DNA of 64,000 bases from Primulina eburnea (taxonomy: Eukaryota; Streptophyta; Magnoliopsida; Lamiales; Gesneriaceae): assembly GCF_022965805.1 (NCBI RefSeq), contig NC_133106.1, positions 35,515,913 to 35,579,912 on the forward strand. The letters run 5' to 3'. How positions within the stretch are numbered: the stretch's first letter is position 1; each line of letters opens with the position of its first letter. The notes under the pieces are model-generated. The model saw only the letters and a program-made list of their open reading frames with translations. It made no database searches and was not told the origin of the DNA. This document shows positions 59,378 to 64,000 of this stretch, one piece after another. Position numbers and translations under genes: made by a program.

Positions 59378-59560
59378 ATAAAAACTTGTGTAAAACGATC
59401 TCATGGGATCATATTCGTGAGATAGATCTCTTATTTGGGTTAACCATAAAAAAATATTATTTTTTATGCTAAGAGTATCACTTTTTATTGTGAATATGGG
59501 TAGGGTTGACATGTCTCACAGATTAAAATTCGTGAGACGGTCTAACATGAGACCCACTCA
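59378..59560. mobile_element. Mutator-like MITE, copy 9
   Basis: 183 bp with diverged ends. The flanking duplication is GCAATATAG (59369-59377) and GCAATATAT (59561-59569), 8 of 9 identical. About 540 bp upstream of the APS start codon. Confidence 0.88.
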
Positions 59561-60098
59561 GCAATATATTTGATTAATTACATAAATGAATACTTCTTTT
59601 TCATTAATGATGTTAATATTTTGATTAATTAATGTTAAATAATTTGTGACAAGAATATAATGTCGTTAAATTTTGTATCTTTGATATTAAATATCATTTA
59701 CTTCGAAATACGTCAAATATATTACATCAAAATTATATATAATATTCGTTTATTGTATGCCGCAAGAGCTTGTTGTTGAGAAGTGATGTGTTGTTTATCT
59801 GTGTAATTAAAAAAATTAATCACAATTAAAAATAGTAAAGTAGGCATATTCCAAGATCTTGCCGGAGCTGAATCATCGACAATATCCTTCAAGAAAAGAG
59901 AACTAAATTTAATTTTAAATTTAAATAATATATGTGGCATACATCATCCTAAATTTCCAAGTCCTTGTCAAATCGTCTCCATTGAATCCATCTCTCAATA
60001 CACACTCCCACAAGTCCCATCATTGTTATTAATTATTGATCTGGTATTATACTGCGGAGTTCGAGTGTACTTTGGTCTGTAGGTGGCGGAGTGCAAAA
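59561..60098 (+). promoter_or_regulatory. APS promoter and leader region
   Basis: AT-rich upstream region of the AGPase small-subunit gene. No confident core element. The leader probably begins near 60000-60060. Confidence 0.35.
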
Positions 60099-63000
60099 AT
60101 GGCGGCTGTGGCATCGTCGTCGCCCATCGGATTCAACAAAATTTGTGGGTTTTCAGTATCATCATCCTTTGATTTGAATGGACTGGGAAAGTTGCAGTTT
60201 ATGCCCGGTTTTAGTGCATTCAAATCGGATCTGTTTGGGGGTCCTGTTAGCGTGAATTGTAGAAAAAGCAGTAGAGTTAATGGAAGGAGAAGAATGCCGG
60301 TTACACGTGTGGTTTCTCCAAAAGCTGTTTCTGATTCTAGTTCTTCCCAGACTTGTCTTGATCCTGATGCTAGTTCTGTATGTATGCTTTCTCATTTGCT
60401 GATTTGTGTTTCATTGATTTTCTCATGTTGTGACTTTTGGTTGGAATTTTGTTGATTTTATTGAGCTTTGTTGCAATTTGATTCTCATACTCTGGCTGAT
60501 CTGGGATTCATTTTTTTTGGGTCTTGAAATTGTTATATTTTGATTGATTCTTAGAATGAGTGATGTGTTAGTTTTGGGCTGTTCTTAAGTAGCATGGTGG
60601 TCTGTATCTTGGACTCAAGAGACTTGATGTTTTTCTCTTTTATTTTGTTGAAATTATTCTTCATTCAGTTTTGGCTGGCTTTTTCTCGATATTTTGTTGT
60701 GTCTTGAAGTTATTTTGTATTATTTTATTTTTACAAGGATGCACATAGATTGAACTGGTGTTCCGAAAAATGCATGATGTTGTGTCTCTTGATTAGAGAT
60801 AAATGCATCATTCAAAGTGAATAAAGTTGTAACTGAACTTTGTTGTAATTCAATCGAATGCATTATGAGGGATTCATTCTTTGTCTTGAAGTTGTTGTAT
60901 ATTTGATTCTTACAATAGTTGTGTATATACGGAGTGTTCTTAAAACTCGCTGTATTTTTTTATATAAAATTGTCTCTAGTAAAATGGAGATCAAGTCGTA
61001 TTAGGTTGGAACATGGAGAATCTCATTTCTAAGAACGAGCATTAAGAACTGATTTTCTTGCTAAAAGGAAGGATCTTTACAAAATTCTTGAAATTGTTTC
61101 ACCTGTTGTTTAGCTATTCATCATTATCTATGTTTCTCAATGTGCATTAATTTCATGCCTTCGTCTCAAATTCTATTCCAATCATCACATCGTAACTTCT
61201 TCTGTCAGCTACCTTAAGATTTTAGATTATTGTTTTAGACTTTCAGTGACAAAATCTAAGCATATGGTAGAAGATGTAACTTGTATGTTTGTTCCCCGTA
61301 TGATTGGATGAAGGTAGGACTTGGATATCATCTTAACTTGAGTGGCGAAAGGCTGAGTATCTGTAAACTTTTATCATCAAAAACCAAACATTGCAAAATT
61401 ATGGTGGTTTAAGCGCTCCATAGTTTTTTGCTTATGTAGCTTTGAATTCTGTAAAGTTTTCAGTTCATCTAAAAATACCTCTAGATTCCGCTTGCACTTC
61501 TTTGGTGGAAGATAGTACAATAATTCCAGTTCTCCAACTAATGATCTAATACACGAGTTTGTGATTTAGCATGTCACCAAACAAATAAATTTTTCTCGAC
61601 GTTTGCTTGTGCAGAGTGTTCTGGGAATTATTCTTGGAGGTGGAGCAGGGACTCGACTTTATCCTCTTACCAAGAAAAGAGCGAAACCAGCTGTCCCTTT
61701 GGGTGCAAACTATCGCTTGATTGATATTCCTGTTAGCAATTGTATGAACAGCAATATATCAAAGATCTATGTCCTCACCCAATTCAATTCTGCATCCCTT
61801 AATCGCCACTTATCACGGGCATATGCGAGTAATATGGGTGGTTATAAGAATGAAGGGTTTGTTGAAGTTCTTGCTGCCCAGCAGAGCCCCGAAAATCCTA
61901 ACTGGTTCCAGGTAAGAACAATGGGAAAACATGTGCTTACCGTGCATCTTGTTAGCGGGCTATGTGTCTAAAACTTGATGTAATTTGCATACAAATTTGT
62001 CAATAACCTTGATTACTCCTTCGAAAATATTCATTTCTCTGAAGACTCCAAGTCAAATGGAATACGCTTGAGAAGATTTAAAATGTCAAATTCTTATTGA
62101 TTTTTTTGGTACGGATATTTTAGGGCACTGCTGATGCTATAAGGCAATATCTATGGCTTTTTGAAGAACACGACGTTCTCGAATTCTTGATTCTTGCTGG
62201 AGATCACTTGTATCGTATGGATTATGAGAGATTCATCCAAGCCCACAGAGAAACTGATGCTGATATTACAGTTGCTGCACTGCCAATGGATGAACAACGC
62301 GCTACTGCATTTGGTCTAATGAAAATTGATGATGAAGGAAGGATAATAGAATTTGCCGAGAAGCCGAAGGGAGAACAACTGAAGGCAATGAAGGTATAAA
62401 TAAAAACAACCATCATATTTCTTATATTGTCTCTTATAGCATTTATTGAAGATCTAAATGACTGGCTTTTTTATTCATCTGTCTTTCGAGAATTTTCTAG
62501 GTTGACACCACAATTTTAGGCCTTGATGACAAAAGAGCAAAGGAAATGCCTTTCATTGCGAGTATGGGTATCTACGTTTTCAGTAAGGATGCAATGTTGA
62601 ATTTATTGCGTGAGAAGTTCCCTGGAGCCAATGATTTTGGAAGTGAGGTTATTCCAGGTGCTACTTCTATTGGCATGAGGGTAAGTCATAGTTAAAAGAG
62701 TCAATGTTTTCTGATCCACGAGCAAGTCATAATTTAATATATCAGTACTTCCTTTCTGTTTCAATCTTGTGTTTCAGGTTCAAGCCTATTTATTTGATGG
62801 TTACTGGGAAGACATTGGAACTATTGAAGCTTTTTACAATGCGAATTTAGGAATCACCAAGAAGCCAGTCCCAGATTTCAGGTCAGTTGCTGAAACATCT
62901 TATTGTAACGAATAAAAAAAATCATCCTTCCACAGAACCAACTGACCTAGATTTGCTTTTTATTTTATCTGCAGTTTTTATGACCGTTCTTCTCCAATAT

Positions 63001-63932
63001 ACACGCAACCCCGCTACTTGCCACCTTCCAAAATGCTTAATGCTGATGTTACTGACAGTGTCATTGGCGAGGGCTGTGTGATAAAGGTAAGAATTTACAT
63101 TACCTACAATCAAAGGAAGATGATTAAGTGCAGAATGAGCTTAACTTAAATACTGGCTCGTAATCTTCATAGAATTGCAAGATTCACCATTCTGTGATTG
63201 GTCTGAGATCATGCATCTCGGAGGGTGCGATTATCGAAGACACCCTGTTGATGGGAGCTGATTATTATGAGGTATTAATAGATAAACAAGCTCAGGCAAT
63301 GTTTGTTTCTTTCCTGAAATATTCTTGTTTTGCAGAAACCTAAAAAAAGCTCAGGCAATGTTTATTTCTTTCCTGAAATATTCTTGTTTTGCAGAAACCT
63401 AAAAAAATATTTCTGCATTCTCAAGTCTTTCCTAGAAAGATATTTTCAACTCATTGAATTTCCAGATCATTATTTTATATTCAACTTTTTGACATGATAC
63501 ATTATATTTTAATAGAGCCATATAATATTCAAATAAATAAATAGCCAACACATCATGACGTGACTTGACACTTGTTGTAGATGTTTCCTCCCAAAAATAT
63601 GACCAATCAAACTTCACATTCACCGATTCATTTTTGAGAAATACATTTCCGAGAAAATACATTACATAACCAGACATTCCCTTGTAGTTTCTCGCTGTCA
63701 CATTGAATTATATTGGGCTTGAACATAGTGCACCATGCATTTTCTTATGAAAATGCTATCCCCGACTATTTCATAGTCCTGGTGGTAATCTCGCTTTTTT
63801 CCTCTGCACCAGACTGATGCAGACAGAAGACTCTTGGCTGCAAAAGGTAGTGTGCCAATAGGTATCGGCAGGGAATCTCACATCAAGAGAGCAATAATCG
63901 ACAAAAATGCCCGCATTGGAGACCATGTCAAG
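60099..63932 (+). CDS. APS1: ADP-glucose pyrophosphorylase small subunit, 5' part (partial at window edge)
   Basis: Plastid catalytic subunit of the enzyme making ADP-glucose from glucose-1-P and ATP, the committed step of starch synthesis. Eight exons lie in the window: 60099-60377, 61615-61911, 62124-62393, 62501-62680, 62778-62881, 62975-63086, 63173-63271 and 63813-63932, giving about 487 in-phase residues. The gene continues past 64000. A transit peptide of roughly 70 residues precedes [10 protein letters not shown], whose Cys is the thioredoxin-controlled disulfide residue in this family. Then follow [20 protein letters not shown] (nucleotidyltransferase core), [33 protein letters not shown], the sugar-phosphate site [26 protein letters not shown] and the start of the left-handed beta-helix ([20 protein letters not shown]). 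The start ATG is chosen because a plastid-like [12 protein letters not shown] follows it. The upstream in-frame ATG at 60036 lies in the leader. The frame is intact. Confidence 0.96.
63291..63408 (+). repeat. 59-bp tandem duplication in APS intron 7
   Basis: Two almost identical 59-bp units (63291-63349 and 63350-63408). Each contains TTCTTGTTTTGCAGAAACC, a strong-looking splice acceptor. The genuine exon 8 acceptor is further on, at 63812. Confidence 0.9.
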
Positions 63933-64000
63933 GTAGATATCTTGAATGCTTATTTCTTCTAGTGATATCATTCTTGGATCTTATTCTTTTGATCAGAGGA

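Overview
This window is nuclear DNA from a eudicot plant. The protein genes have plant-type exon-intron structure with GT-AG introns, the intergenic DNA is AT-rich, and the proteins match plant families, several of them plastid-targeted. The absence of monocot features and the overall look suggest an asterid, possibly Lamiales, but the species cannot be fixed from the sequence. Exon boundaries below were worked out by hand from conserved protein families, splice signals and phase bookkeeping.

Layout: the 5' half of a 20S proteasome alpha-2 gene (minus, 260-2308, running off the left edge); a tRNA-Arg(CCG) at 3278-3350; cytosolic phosphoglycerate kinase (minus, 5324-8024); a remnant of a plastid phosphoglycerate kinase (minus, 9925-10088); an NF-YC transcription factor (minus, 12516-13295) with a 5'UTR intron and a G-box pair in its promoter; plastid glycolytic GAPDH, GAPCp (plus, 17443-21771); KDO-8-phosphate synthase (minus, 23098-27759); a ZIP metal transporter (plus, 29560-31071); a proline-rich X8 cell-wall protein (plus, 34438-35765); a CDC50/ALIS flippase subunit (minus, 36309-40288); an organic cation/carnitine transporter (minus, 42169-43704) and an inverted, internally deleted relic of a related gene (plus, 45858-46290); a MYB-CC factor of PHL7 type (minus, 48015-50290); a gene-poor, repeat-rich stretch (51.8-60 kb); and the 5' part of the ADP-glucose pyrophosphorylase small subunit (plus, 60099-63932, running off the right edge).

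The spaces between genes hold small non-autonomous elements: at least eight copies of a ~170-185 bp Mutator-like MITE (9-bp target duplications, palindromic GTGAGACNGTCTCAC ends, one copy nested inside another), three PIF/Harbinger-like MITEs (3-bp duplications), a hAT-like MITE in a KDSA intron (8-bp duplication), a complete TRIM retroelement (5-bp duplication), and several local tandem duplications.

Several genes are central carbon or wall metabolism: PGK and GAPCp are consecutive glycolytic steps (cytosol and plastid), APS makes ADP-glucose for starch, and KDSA makes the KDO of pectin RG-II. They are not an operon. The cluster most likely reflects old conserved gene order, comparable from memory to the Arabidopsis At1g79xxx and At1g56xxx duplicate blocks. 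I found no convincing new functional system. The strongest unusual points are the plastid-PGK relic beside cytosolic PGK, the nested MITEs, a GCGACGG module shared by two unrelated MITE types, and apparent single-base indels that break three otherwise well-conserved genes (GAPCp, ZIP, PHL7), which look more like assembly errors than pseudogenes.
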